64,000 nt of DNA from Arenicellales bacterium. Lineage in GTDB: Bacteria; Pseudomonadota; Gammaproteobacteria; Arenicellales; JAJDZL01. The stretch covers positions 2,353,999 through 2,417,998 of the forward strand of contig OX638343.1 of NCBI GenBank assembly GCA_951813075.1, in the 5' to 3' direction. The translations under genes and the position numbers were made by a program. Of this stretch, positions 9,318 through 17,030 are shown one piece after another. A model generated the notes under the pieces. The model was not told where the DNA came from, did not search any database, and saw nothing but the letters and a program-made list of their open reading frames with translations. Numbering within the stretch: the stretch's first letter is position 1; every line of letters begins with the position of its first letter.

Positions 9318-9905
9318 ATGCCTGTGCAATCTGGTAGACGAGAAGCCATACTCGAAATTGTTGAACGGGTTCGTGAAATCGAATCCAACTGTGGAGTTAC
9401 CCGCGAGTCTTTAAAACAGGTGAAACGCGTTCTAGTTCAGTTTGCAATGAATGTTGACTGGTTCACCGATGAGGAGTTTCCGCCAATAAAAACCGAATCG
9501 TCCGAAACATCCTGCTTTTATCGATTGGCGGAAGATGAAGAAACTCATCGCTTCGCACTGTATGTACAATCCGCACGCGCACCTGTGAATCTTCCGCCTC
9601 ACAATCATGATACTTGGGCAGTAATCGCGGGTATTCGCGGAGATGAAGTGAATCGTTTTTATGAACGAACACCGAACGGAATTTGTCAAAGTGGCTGTTA
9701 TACCGTTCGTAAGGGGACAGGTGTAGCAATGTTACCCGACGATATTCATTCTATTCACATCGCGGATGAAACACCGGTGGTTAATTTCCACATGTATGGA
9801 TTGGGTTTGGAATATCTTTACAATCGAGAGTATTTTGACTATCAGGAAAAGAAATGGAAGATTTTCCCAGTTTACGACAACATTAGGGACGCGATGAATA
9901 TCTAA
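9318..9905 (+). CDS. Cupin protein, thiol (cysteine) dioxygenase-like, copy 1
   Basis: A 195-residue single-domain cupin resembling type I cysteine dioxygenases. Likely non-haem iron ligands are His95 and His97 in PPHNHDTW and His144 in LPDDIHSIH (His147 nearby), matching the three-His site of thiol dioxygenases. The region RFALYVQSARAP just before the first motif is also CDO-like. The family oxidises thiols such as cysteine or 3-mercaptopropionate to sulfinic acids. The ATG follows GGAGG (9305-9309) by 7 nt. A clear paralogue lies at 22602-23195 with the same His positions. This copy stands alone between the flotillin and AmiC-like genes. Exact substrate is unknown. Confidence 0.82.
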   Translation: MPVQSGRREAILEIVERVREIESNCGVTRESLKQVKRVLVQFAMNVDWFTDEEFPPIKTESSETSCFYRLAEDEETHRFALYVQSARAPVNLPPHNHDTWAVIAGIRGDEVNRFYERTPNGICQSGCYTVRKGTGVAMLPDDIHSIHIADETPVVNFHMYGLGLEYLYNREYFDYQEKKWKIFPVYDNIRDAMNI

Positions 9906-10006
9906 TAGTGAACCGCCTCGTAACAAGTAACTAAATTGACGAAAAAAGTTAATTCCGGTCGCTTAGTCGAAGGCGGCGAATCATGTCCGTCAATTATGAC
10001 GAGTGT

Positions 10007-11152
10007 TTATAAAATCGGGGTTAACACCCGCTGGAGCGAAAATTCATGACCCTGGGCTTCCGCCAGATAAACCGAATAGTCAACAGCACCAACTCCTATT
10101 TTCCACTGTGCACGTTTAGGTCCGGGAACCGAAAGACCTAGCATTTCTCCTGAAGTTACGATTCTTGAACTTGATCTACTTCCCCAGTAGTCTTCGCGCA
10201 GACAATTCGCAAGAAAATGAACACCTTCATATACCGACTCCCCAAGTGCATTGAGCGTAGGTGCAGAATCTCCAAAATGCTGATGATAGGTCTCCTTAAA
10301 TATTCCGTTGGCGGAAGAGGGTATCTGACTAAAGTAACCCGCTGAGCAATACAAACGTTCAGTATTATTGGCACCTATCGCGAGAAGCATATTCTCCTCA
10401 ACCGCGCAAGATAGCCTCAATGTATGGGAATCCAAACCAGCGCTGGAAAATTCTCGATTGAACCTGACGCTGTCGTCACCAACCAATGTCAGTAGAACTA
10501 TATCCGGCCGAAAGTCTTCCAAACTCTGAAGTGAATCACTGAAATCTTGCGAACCGAACGAATAATAATGTTCGAATATCACTTCAGCGCCTATCATTCT
10601 CAATAGTCGACGCGCCAGTTGATTATTGCGTCGAGGCCAGACATAATCATTACCAATTAACGCCCAGCGCCGATATCTCAATTTTTTTCCAAACCAAATA
10701 AGTGCAGGAAAAAGCTGATTTTCCGGAGTTTCACCGATGCAACAGACTTGACTCGGATTTGCTCCACCTTCGTGCAATGGGGAGAAGATATAGGGAACTC
10801 TACCATTTAGGCGTTGAGCTATAGCATCACGTACATCGGAGGTATGCATTCCAGTGAGTGCGTCAATTTCACCGTTTTCAACGAGATGCTCTGCTTGATC
10901 TGCGACATTTGATGCCTCACCCCCAGCATCGACAATTTTTACATCCAGCTCAAGACCTGCAATTCCACCGGCTCGATTGATCTCATAGACCGCCAATTCG
11001 CCGCAGGAGCGGCAAGACGGTCCCCATATTCCAGCTGGGCCACTTTGTGGAATAAACAGTCCCAAAACGAACTTATCTCGTTCTGTCGGTACGAAAAACT
11101 GTTGTCCTGTCAACTTACTGGCAAGATTTGGAATTCTACGTCGCTCACTCAT
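10007..11152 (-). CDS. AmiC-like cytoplasmic ligand-binding (amide sensor) protein
   Basis: A 381-residue type I periplasmic-binding-fold protein without a signal peptide: it starts MSERRRIPNLASKLTG and enters the first lobe at VLGLFIPQSGPAGIWGPSC. Motifs such as YEINRAGGIAG, the Ser/Arg-rich TSDVRDAIAQRL and WALIGNDYVWPRRNN match the AmiC/UrtA/FmdD group. In Pseudomonas the signal-less member AmiC senses short amides and controls the antiterminator AmiR; no ANTAR protein is seen here. The nearest regulator is the divergent MarR gene at 11379. Inference: this protein senses an amide-type ligand for control of the adjacent importer/amidase. It could instead be a second importer's binding protein that lost its signal. 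Confidence 0.72.
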   Translation of the reverse strand: MSERRRIPNLASKLTGQQFFVPTERDKFVLGLFIPQSGPAGIWGPSCRSCGELAVYEINRAGGIAGLELDVKIVDAGGEASNVADQAEHLVENGEIDALTGMHTSDVRDAIAQRLNGRVPYIFSPLHEGGANPSQVCCIGETPENQLFPALIWFGKKLRYRRWALIGNDYVWPRRNNQLARRLLRMIGAEVIFEHYYSFGSQDFSDSLQSLEDFRPDIVLLTLVGDDSVRFNREFSSAGLDSHTLRLSCAVEENMLLAIGANNTERLYCSAGYFSQIPSSANGIFKETYHQHFGDSAPTLNALGESVYEGVHFLANCLREDYWGSRSSSRIVTSGEMLGLSVPGPKRAQWKIGVGAVDYSVYLAEAQGHEFSLQRVLTPIL

Positions 11153-11199
11153 CTTGAATTTTTAATTAAAATTTCCTTCGCAGCAACAGTCTACGTAGA

Positions 11200-11241
11200 A
11201 ATTGTTGCATACTATAAATTTACACAATGCAACAATTGTGT
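11200..11241. promoter_or_regulatory. Overlapping perfect inverted repeats, candidate MarR operator
   Basis: Between the divergent AmiC-like and MarR genes there are two perfect inverted repeats sharing bases. The outer pair is AATTGTTGCAT (11200-11210) and ATGCAACAATT (11227-11237), 11-bp arms with a 16-bp spacer. The second is ACACAAT (11222-11228) and ATTGTGT (11235-11241), 7-bp arms with a 6-bp spacer. The TTG...CAA character suits MarR-family sites. The region is 50 nt upstream of the sensor start and about 140 nt upstream of the MarR start. Operator role is inferred. Confidence 0.55.
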
Positions 11242-11378
11242 GCAAGTACAAATTTTTCTTTTTTCCATCACTAGAATTCTAATGATTTCATGGTTGTTCA
11301 CAGAATTACCGTAACTTAAAATGAATAGAAAATGCGTTGATATTCATTTACAATGAATAATTCAATACTCGCTTAGGT

Positions 11379-11837
11379 TTGAAAAAAACTCTGATGCCGA
11401 AGAAAACAGAAAAGATCATCGAATCCGCTTACGTCGCCGTAAATTCCGGATTTGAAGCGTGTCTGAACGCACAAGGTACAACAACAAACCAATGGCGGGT
11501 TATCGAAACACTAAACGACAATCCGGGACTAACACTCAAGGAACTATCACGTCAAACTAAAATCAAGATACCTGCACTCTCCAAATTAGTGGACCGTATG
11601 GTGCGAGATGCACTCGTTCATCGAAAACAGAGCAGTGTCGATCGTCGGAGCATTCAGTTATACATCTCTGACCACGGCAAGGAGACGCTACAGCGATGCA
11701 TGCCAGATGTTGACGCTTTTCGATCAACACTTGCAGAAATTTTAGACCCGCATACAAACTTGGTATTGCAACGAGTGGCGGGAATGGATGGTGAATCAGT
11801 TTCAATTGCAGCGAATTCAGAAAAACGGTTTTATTGA
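11379..11837 (+). CDS. MarR-family transcriptional regulator
   Basis: A 152-residue winged-helix protein. The helix-turn-helix is LTLKELSRQTKIKIPALSKLVDRMVRDALVHR, about residues 50-81, and the wing is KQSSVDRRSIQLYISDHG, the classic MarR Asp-Arg-Arg wing. The track start is TTG at 11379; the ATG at 11394 (residue 6) is an alternative. The C-terminal dimerisation helix seems shorter than usual and the last 20 residues are unlike typical MarR ends, so a late frameshift is possible. It is divergent from the AmiC-like gene and faces the inverted repeats at 11200-11241, which it may bind. Confidence 0.85.
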   Translation: MKKTLMPKKTEKIIESAYVAVNSGFEACLNAQGTTTNQWRVIETLNDNPGLTLKELSRQTKIKIPALSKLVDRMVRDALVHRKQSSVDRRSIQLYISDHGKETLQRCMPDVDAFRSTLAEILDPHTNLVLQRVAGMDGESVSIAANSEKRFY

Positions 11838-12157
11838 CTGAATTTTTCTTGTTCTACACAAGTAGAATTTGTCGATATGCTTTCGTGAATTGTTGATTTG
11901 AAATTACGCACTTGATCGATGGAAAAGTTTCCAGAGCATCTTGTCTAGTTCATAACAAATCAGTACACAGTCCGTTTGGTTAGCAATTTTCAGGAATTTC
12001 GCATCGGGAATCTACCCGTGCATCTCTTTCGAAACTAGTTCTCTTGTTATAGCCTTTGAAACTGCAAAGATATGGAATAGACTTATGTTTCGGTCAGACC
12101 TGAAATTAAATTAATACGCAATTCGGTCAGCAAGTCCCTGTCGGCCAGCAGCGTTTA

Positions 12158-12220
12158 CATCTGGAAAAAACTGACATATTTGAATAAGAGATATGCTTAT
12201 TCGGTATTGCTTTCCAGATG
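12158..12220. repeat. Nested perfect inverted repeats
   Basis: An outer pair CATCTGGAAA (12158-12167) and TTTCCAGATG (12211-12220) encloses an inner pair GAATAAG (12182-12188) and CTTATTC (12196-12202). Both are perfect. The inner right arm contains the stop codon of the transposase remnant. It could be a terminus of the former element or an RNA hairpin. Confidence 0.6.
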
Positions 12221-12328
12221 CTGCTTGATCCATTTGCAGAACAGCTCCGCGTGCGATCGGCTTTTGTAGAGTTTGGTTATGGTCAGCGCCTGCGACTCAA
12301 GGTTGTCGGTCAGAAACTGGTCGAATTT
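12197..12328 (-). pseudogene. IS4-family transposase fragment (C-terminal YREK region)
   Basis: Translation of the minus strand from about 12328 to the TAA at 12199-12197 gives 43 residues ending KWIKQHLESNTE. It includes LTITKLYKSRSHAELF followed by CKWIKQHL, which keeps the spacing Y-x2-R-x3-E-x6-K of the IS4-family YREK signature. In intact relatives the segment reads YKSRWxxELFFKWIKQHL, so W to S and F to C changes indicate decay. No upstream DDE domain can be read, so it is a dead remnant. Confidence 0.7.
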
Positions 12329-12583
12329 TGGGGTACACGCACAATTAGCGGAGTGAGTCAAAGATTTTAGCCAATCGCAATCTATCCCAATTTAGCCTGT
12401 ATGCAACCACGGAATCCGAATTGAGGCAGTCTTGTTTATACCGCTGACAGTTGCGACGTATTTGTGCTTGGGTCGGGTCACTTTTAAAAGAGTACCGATA
12501 GTTGCATTTAACAAGCGGTTCACCCTGTTCATTGTGATCTATTCATTACTGCTCTTGGATAAAGCGATTGGAGGCTTCACTGT

Positions 12584-13369
12584 ATGAGTGCTGATCTATC
12601 GTCTGTGGCATTTTTTTTTGATATTGAGGGAACACTTACGCATGAAGGTCGCCCTATCGCAGGAGCCTTTGAGGTGCTTCGCATGGCCAGGGATGGTGGC
12701 GCCAACATTCGCTTCCTAACTAATATCACAAGCAGACTGCCACAGACTATTGCAGAAGATCTGCGTACATGTGGCTTGCCTGCAAATGATGATGAAATAT
12801 TCACTGCCGCTAGCGCCTGTGCCACTTATGTCGGGTTAAGGAACTTGGAGTCTGTACGATTGATAATCTCGGAGGAAGTCAGTCCTCTATTTATAGGATT
12901 GAAAGAAGATAAACATAACCCGTCAGCAGTGATCATTGGCGATGTCGCCGAACAGTTTGATTTCAACCTATTGGATGAAGTGTTCCGCCAGATTGACGAA
13001 GGTAGTGAACTGATCGCCATGTCGCGCAATCTTTTCTGGTTCAATAAAGGACGCAAGCAGCTGGATGCTGGCGCTTTTGTTTCAGCATTGGAACTGGCCA
13101 CGAACCGGGAGGCGATTGTCTGCGGAAAACCCAGTGATGTGATCTTTTCTATGGCAGTGAAATCGCTTGATAATCCTGAGTGTCGTATCTTGGTGATCGG
13201 AGATGACATTAAAACAGATATTGCAGGTGCTAGTCAGGCGGGGTTAGAGGCAGTTCTTGTCGGAACCGGAAAATTTCGGGATCAGGACCGTTTGCGTGTG
13301 CCTTACGCGGATTTTCTCCCTACGGTTGCTGATCTTCCCAGTCTGCTCACAGAAAAGCTGATTTTGTGA
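12584..13369 (+). CDS. HAD-superfamily phosphatase (HAD-IIA, NagD/LHPP-like)
   Basis: A 261-residue HAD-IIA hydrolase with a C2 cap. Motif I is FFFDIEGTL with the nucleophile Asp13; the second acidic position is Glu15 rather than Asp, seldom seen. Motif II is RFLTNIT, motif III the Lys in VCGKPSDVIF, motif IV ILVIGDDIKTDIAGA. The family dephosphorylates small phosphometabolites (p-nitrophenyl phosphate, phosphoglycolate, pyridoxal phosphate or phosphohistidine in LHPP). GGAGG lies 9 nt upstream of the ATG. It stands alone, followed by a 420-nt gap before gcvP. Physiological substrate unknown. Confidence 0.85.
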   Translation: MSADLSSVAFFFDIEGTLTHEGRPIAGAFEVLRMARDGGANIRFLTNITSRLPQTIAEDLRTCGLPANDDEIFTAASACATYVGLRNLESVRLIISEEVSPLFIGLKEDKHNPSAVIIGDVAEQFDFNLLDEVFRQIDEGSELIAMSRNLFWFNKGRKQLDAGAFVSALELATNREAIVCGKPSDVIFSMAVKSLDNPECRILVIGDDIKTDIAGASQAGLEAVLVGTGKFRDQDRLRVPYADFLPTVADLPSLLTEKLIL

Positions 13370-13789
13370 AGACAAAATTTATTTTCTCAGTGTGACTTTC
13401 CTGTCCACTGAGCTGTGCGAACGCCGTGCGGTTGAATTATCCGCTACAGCGAAAATGTTTGACTTACGCTCGCCCTGATAGCGATTCATGGAACATCCGA
13501 AAGTGTGTCAGGGCATAAAATTCACTATTTGAGTAAATAGCAGACTACCCACACAAATGATAGAATTACCCCTGATTTTATCGTTGAAATGACATCAGGA
13601 GTGTCGGAGAAAAGGCTTGAACCATTTCAAGTTTCTGACACTCTGTTTGTGTAAATTATTCCATTTATAACAATTACATACGTGACTTGTTTCGGGTAAC
13701 TTTGGGATACTAGTGATACAATATGATTTGTTGATTTTATTCGTACTTCTCCTAACTTCCGTCACTGCTATATGTAAATCCATATTTCA
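13370..13789. other. Intergenic region upstream of gcvP with several inverted repeats
   Basis: These 420 nt hold no gene. A 7-bp inverted repeat CTCAGTG/CACTGAG (13386-13412) just after the HAD gene may act in termination, though no T-run follows. GCCCTGA/TCAGGGC (13472-13478 and 13508-13514) is a wider one. The strongest structure is the hairpin at 13599-13643, listed separately. I looked for the conserved core of a glycine riboswitch before gcvP and did not find it. Confidence 0.5.
13599..13643 (+). repeat. Long imperfect stem-loop upstream of gcvP
   Basis: GAGTGTC (13599-13605) pairs with GACACTC (13637-13643), AGAAA (13608-13612) with TTTCT (13632-13636), and CTTGAA (13616-13621) with TTCAAG (13626-13631) around the loop CCAT. 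Two small bulges (GG and AGG) interrupt one side. It lies about 150 nt before the gcvP start and has no clear T-tract, so a regulatory leader element or small RNA is as likely as a terminator. Confidence 0.5.
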
Positions 13790-16744
13790 ATGTCTAAAGA
13801 ATCCGCTAATAATCACCCCAATTTCTTGCCAACCCTTAACGAACTGGAAATCGAGAACGATTTTGTTCGTAGGCATATAGGTCCGGGGGCATCCCAGATA
13901 CAGCGCATGCTTGGGGTACTCGGTATCAAGTCACTCGATGAATTGATTGACCAGACGGTTCCCCCCAAAATTCGTTTCAATCAGCATCTCGATCTGCCAA
14001 CACCCGAAGGTGAGAACGAAACGATCAGCTATATACGACGAATGCGAGAACGTAATATTGTCATGACTTCTATGATCGGTATGGGTTATCACGCAACTGT
14101 ACTGCCGGGGGTCATTCGAAGAAACATTCTTGAAGACCCGGGTTGGTATACGGCATATACGCCGTATCAAGCTGAAGTCAGCCAAGGTCGCTTGCAGGCG
14201 TTGTTGATTTTTCAGGAAATGGTCGCCGATCTGACTGGCATGGAATTGGCCAATGCATCATTGCTTGATGAAGCGACGGCTGCAGCTGAAGCGATGACAA
14301 TGGCAAAGCGTACAGCAAAAGTCAAATCATGGAAATTCCTGGTTTCGGATGACTGCCATCCCCAAACAATTGCGGTCGTTCGGACACGCGCAAATTCACT
14401 TGGGTTTGAAATTGTTGTCGGAGACATCGAAGACCTGGTCGAAACACAAAACAACTATTTTGGTATCCTTTTGCAATATCCCGCGTCCAGCGGCAGGATA
14501 TTTGACATTACGAAAGTCGTGAATAACGCCCATTCAGTCAAGGCGATCGTTACTGTCGCGACTGATTTACTTGCCCTTTGCCTACTCAAACCGCCAGGTG
14601 AGTTTGGAGCCGACATTGTGGTCGGCAATAGTCAAAGATTTGGAGTACCAATGGCGTATGGCGGTCCGCATGCGGCATTTCTGGCGACTCGATTGCAATT
14701 TCGTCGAACAATTCCTGGCCGCCTGATCGGAGTGTCAGTCGATTCACGCGGCAAACCCGCACTGCGTATGGCTTTGCAAACGCGCGAGCAGCATATTCGC
14801 CGAGACAAGGCGACCAGCAATATATGCACTGCTCAAGTGTTGCTGGCGGTAGTTGCCGGCATGTATTCTGTCTACCATGGCCCTGACGGTCTGAAAGCCA
14901 TCGCAGCGAAAGTGCATCGGTTCATGCAAATCGCAGCGGAAGGAATTCGCCGACTCGGTTACGAAACAGTACACGACAGTTACTTTGACACTGTGACCAT
15001 CAGTGCCCATGGTCAAGCTCGTCGTATCGCAGCACGCGCCAGGGAAATACGAATCAATCTGCGCGTCGTGAATGCCGACCAAATTGGAATATCCTTTGAT
15101 GAAACAACTAAAAGAGTTCACTTGGAACGCTTGTGGAGTATTTTTGACACTCGCGCCAATTCACGATTTACCATTGATGAGATCGATGCCGAAATAGAAC
15201 ATTCCATACCGCAAGAGCTTAAGCGAACCAGTGAGTTCATGACGCATCCGATTTTTAGTCAGTATCAATCCGAAACGCTCATGCTTCGCTTTATCCGTCA
15301 ACTCGGGCAAAAAGACATTGCTTTGAACCGGTCAATGATTCCGTTGGGTTCATGTACGATGAAACTTAACTCTACAACGGAAATGACTCCGGTGACCTTT
15401 CATAAATTCAGTGCGATTCATCCATTTGCACCGCTGGACCAAACGCAAGGTTATCACCAGTTAGTCGAAGAATTGGAATCCATGCTTTGCGAAATAACAG
15501 GATTCAGTGCAATTTCATTTCAGCCCAACGCAGGCTCACAAGGTGAATACACTGGATTGTTGGTGATCAGGCGCTATCTGGAAGAACAACGACAAGGCCA
15601 TCGAAATATTTGCTTGATCCCACAATCGGCACATGGTACGAATCCAGCCAGCGCAGCGTTGGCTGGAATGCAAATTGTTGTCGTGAAATGTGATGATCAT
15701 GGCAATGTGAACGTATCCGATTTAGCGGAAAAGCTGAAAAAATACAGTGGTGAAGTAGCCGCTTTGATGATTACCTATCCATCGACACATGGCGTATTCG
15801 AAGAAGCGATTGTAGATATTTGTGACATGGTGCATCAACACGGTGCCCAGGTATATCTGGATGGCGCAAATATGAATGCCATGGTCGGAATCGCGCGCCC
15901 TGCCGACATTGGTGCAGACGTCGCTCATTTGAATCTTCACAAGACATTCTGCATACCACACGGTGGCGGCGGTCCAGGTGTCGGACCAATCGGAGTGAAA
16001 CCACATCTGGCACCTTATCTGCCGGATCACGTTGTTGTCGAAGGTGTCAATCCCTACGCTGGTCATAAACCGACAGTTGGTACCGTCTCCGCAGCACCGT
16101 GGGGTTCTGCCGGTATATTGCCGATTTCTTGGGCGTACATTTCAATGATGGGAGCCAATGGATTGAAGTTCGCTACCCAAGTTGCCATTCTGAATGCAAA
16201 TTATATGGCGATAAAATTAGAACCTCACTTTCCGATCCTCTACAAGGGAAGAAATGACCGGGTGGCTCATGAATGCATTGTGGATCTGCGGCAAATTAAA
16301 AAGTCTACGGGTATCACGGTCGAAGACATCGCAAAACGACTGATTGATTTTGGGTTTCACGCGCCAACGGTTTCGTTTCCTGTAGCCGATACGATGATGA
16401 TCGAACCAACCGAAAGTGAAGCCATGCGTGAAATCGACCGCTTCTGCGAGGCTCTGATTGCGATTCGACAGGAGATCGATGACATTGAATCCGGTAAACT
16501 CGCCCCGGATAACAATCCATTGAAGAACGCGCCACACACACACGATCTGCTTGTTCAAGATGAATGGGATCTACCCTATTCAAGGCAACAGGCATTCTTT
16601 CCGTTGGAGTGGGTATGGCATGACAAATACTGGCCGGCCGTTGGAAGAATCGACAATGTTTTAGGCGATCGCGAGTTGGTTTGTAGTTGTCCTCCAATTT
16701 CTGCATGGACTGACGACGGGGCAGATCAATATGAAGCGACTTAA
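13790..16744 (+). CDS. gcvP: Glycine dehydrogenase (decarboxylating), P-protein
   Basis: A full-length 984-residue P-protein with both homologous halves in one chain, as in Escherichia coli. It decarboxylates glycine with PLP and passes aminomethyl to the H-protein lipoamide. N-terminal landmarks are FVRRHIGP and MIGMGYHATVLPGVIRRN; the catalytic half has the PLP lysine Lys718 in LNLHKTFCIPHGGGGPG. The start at 13790 gives the expected N-terminus. No gcvT, gcvH or lpd lies next to it, so the rest of the cleavage system must be elsewhere. Threonine aldolase at 26092 would supply glycine. A weak stem-loop follows the stop. Confidence 0.97.
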   Translation: MSKESANNHPNFLPTLNELEIENDFVRRHIGPGASQIQRMLGVLGIKSLDELIDQTVPPKIRFNQHLDLPTPEGENETISYIRRMRERNIVMTSMIGMGYHATVLPGVIRRNILEDPGWYTAYTPYQAEVSQGRLQALLIFQEMVADLTGMELANASLLDEATAAAEAMTMAKRTAKVKSWKFLVSDDCHPQTIAVVRTRANSLGFEIVVGDIEDLVETQNNYFGILLQYPASSGRIFDITKVVNNAHSVKAIVTVATDLLALCLLKPPGEFGADIVVGNSQRFGVPMAYGGPHAAFLATRLQFRRTIPGRLIGVSVDSRGKPALRMALQTREQHIRRDKATSNICTAQVLLAVVAGMYSVYHGPDGLKAIAAKVHRFMQIAAEGIRRLGYETVHDSYFDTVTISAHGQARRIAARAREIRINLRVVNADQIGISFDETTKRVHLERLWSIFDTRANSRFTIDEIDAEIEHSIPQELKRTSEFMTHPIFSQYQSETLMLRFIRQLGQKDIALNRSMIPLGSCTMKLNSTTEMTPVTFHKFSAIHPFAPLDQTQGYHQLVEELESMLCEITGFSAISFQPNAGSQGEYTGLLVIRRYLEEQRQGHRNICLIPQSAHGTNPASAALAGMQIVVVKCDDHGNVNVSDLAEKLKKYSGEVAALMITYPSTHGVFEEAIVDICDMVHQHGAQVYLDGANMNAMVGIARPADIGADVAHLNLHKTFCIPHGGGGPGVGPIGVKPHLAPYLPDHVVVEGVNPYAGHKPTVGTVSAAPWGSAGILPISWAYISMMGANGLKFATQVAILNANYMAIKLEPHFPILYKGRNDRVAHECIVDLRQIKKSTGITVEDIAKRLIDFGFHAPTVSFPVADTMMIEPTESEAMREIDRFCEALIAIRQEIDDIESGKLAPDNNPLKNAPHTHDLLVQDEWDLPYSRQQAFFPLEWVWHDKYWPAVGRIDNVLGDRELVCSCPPISAWTDDGADQYEAT

Positions 16745-16747
16745 ACC

Positions 16748-16784
16748 ACTTTTCGGGTGTTTGATGGACGTACGCACCGAAAGT
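16748..16784 (+). terminator. Possible weak terminator after gcvP
   Basis: ACTTTTCGGGTG (16748-16759) pairs with CACCGAAAGT (16775-16784) with two single-base bulges; AGCTCCATTTTC follows. The T-run is short and displaced, so this is a weak candidate. The gcvP stop is just upstream and the TRAP binding-protein gene starts 250 nt later. Confidence 0.35.
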
Positions 16785-17030
16785 AGCTCCATTTTCTTGA
16801 TGGATCGAGTTCTTTGGGATTTGAGTTCGACACAGTTGAAAGATCGATAGGATTGACGAGTAATACAATTGCGAAAAGCCAAAACGTGACAAAATAATTA
16901 CCTTTGCATGTAGAGTTTTTGCAAACTTTCCACTATTATTCTATGCAGATTCGTTGAAAGGCTTTGTTTCAATATTTGAGCGCCTTTCTAATTTTTTTTC
17001 AAATCAATCGTTCAAAGGAGTTTATTCGTT

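Larger units (their letters stand above)
11838..12583. other. Gene-poor region with insertion-sequence remnant
   Basis: No intact gene is visible in these 746 nt. The middle holds a decayed IS4-type transposase fragment (12197-12328, minus) and a nested inverted repeat (12158-12220). The rest is unassigned. The promoter of the HAD phosphatase gene should lie in the last 150 nt. Confidence 0.6.

Noticed and set aside
13370-13789. Glycine riboswitch upstream of gcvP
   Set aside because: The conserved aptamer core could not be found; only simple hairpins are present.
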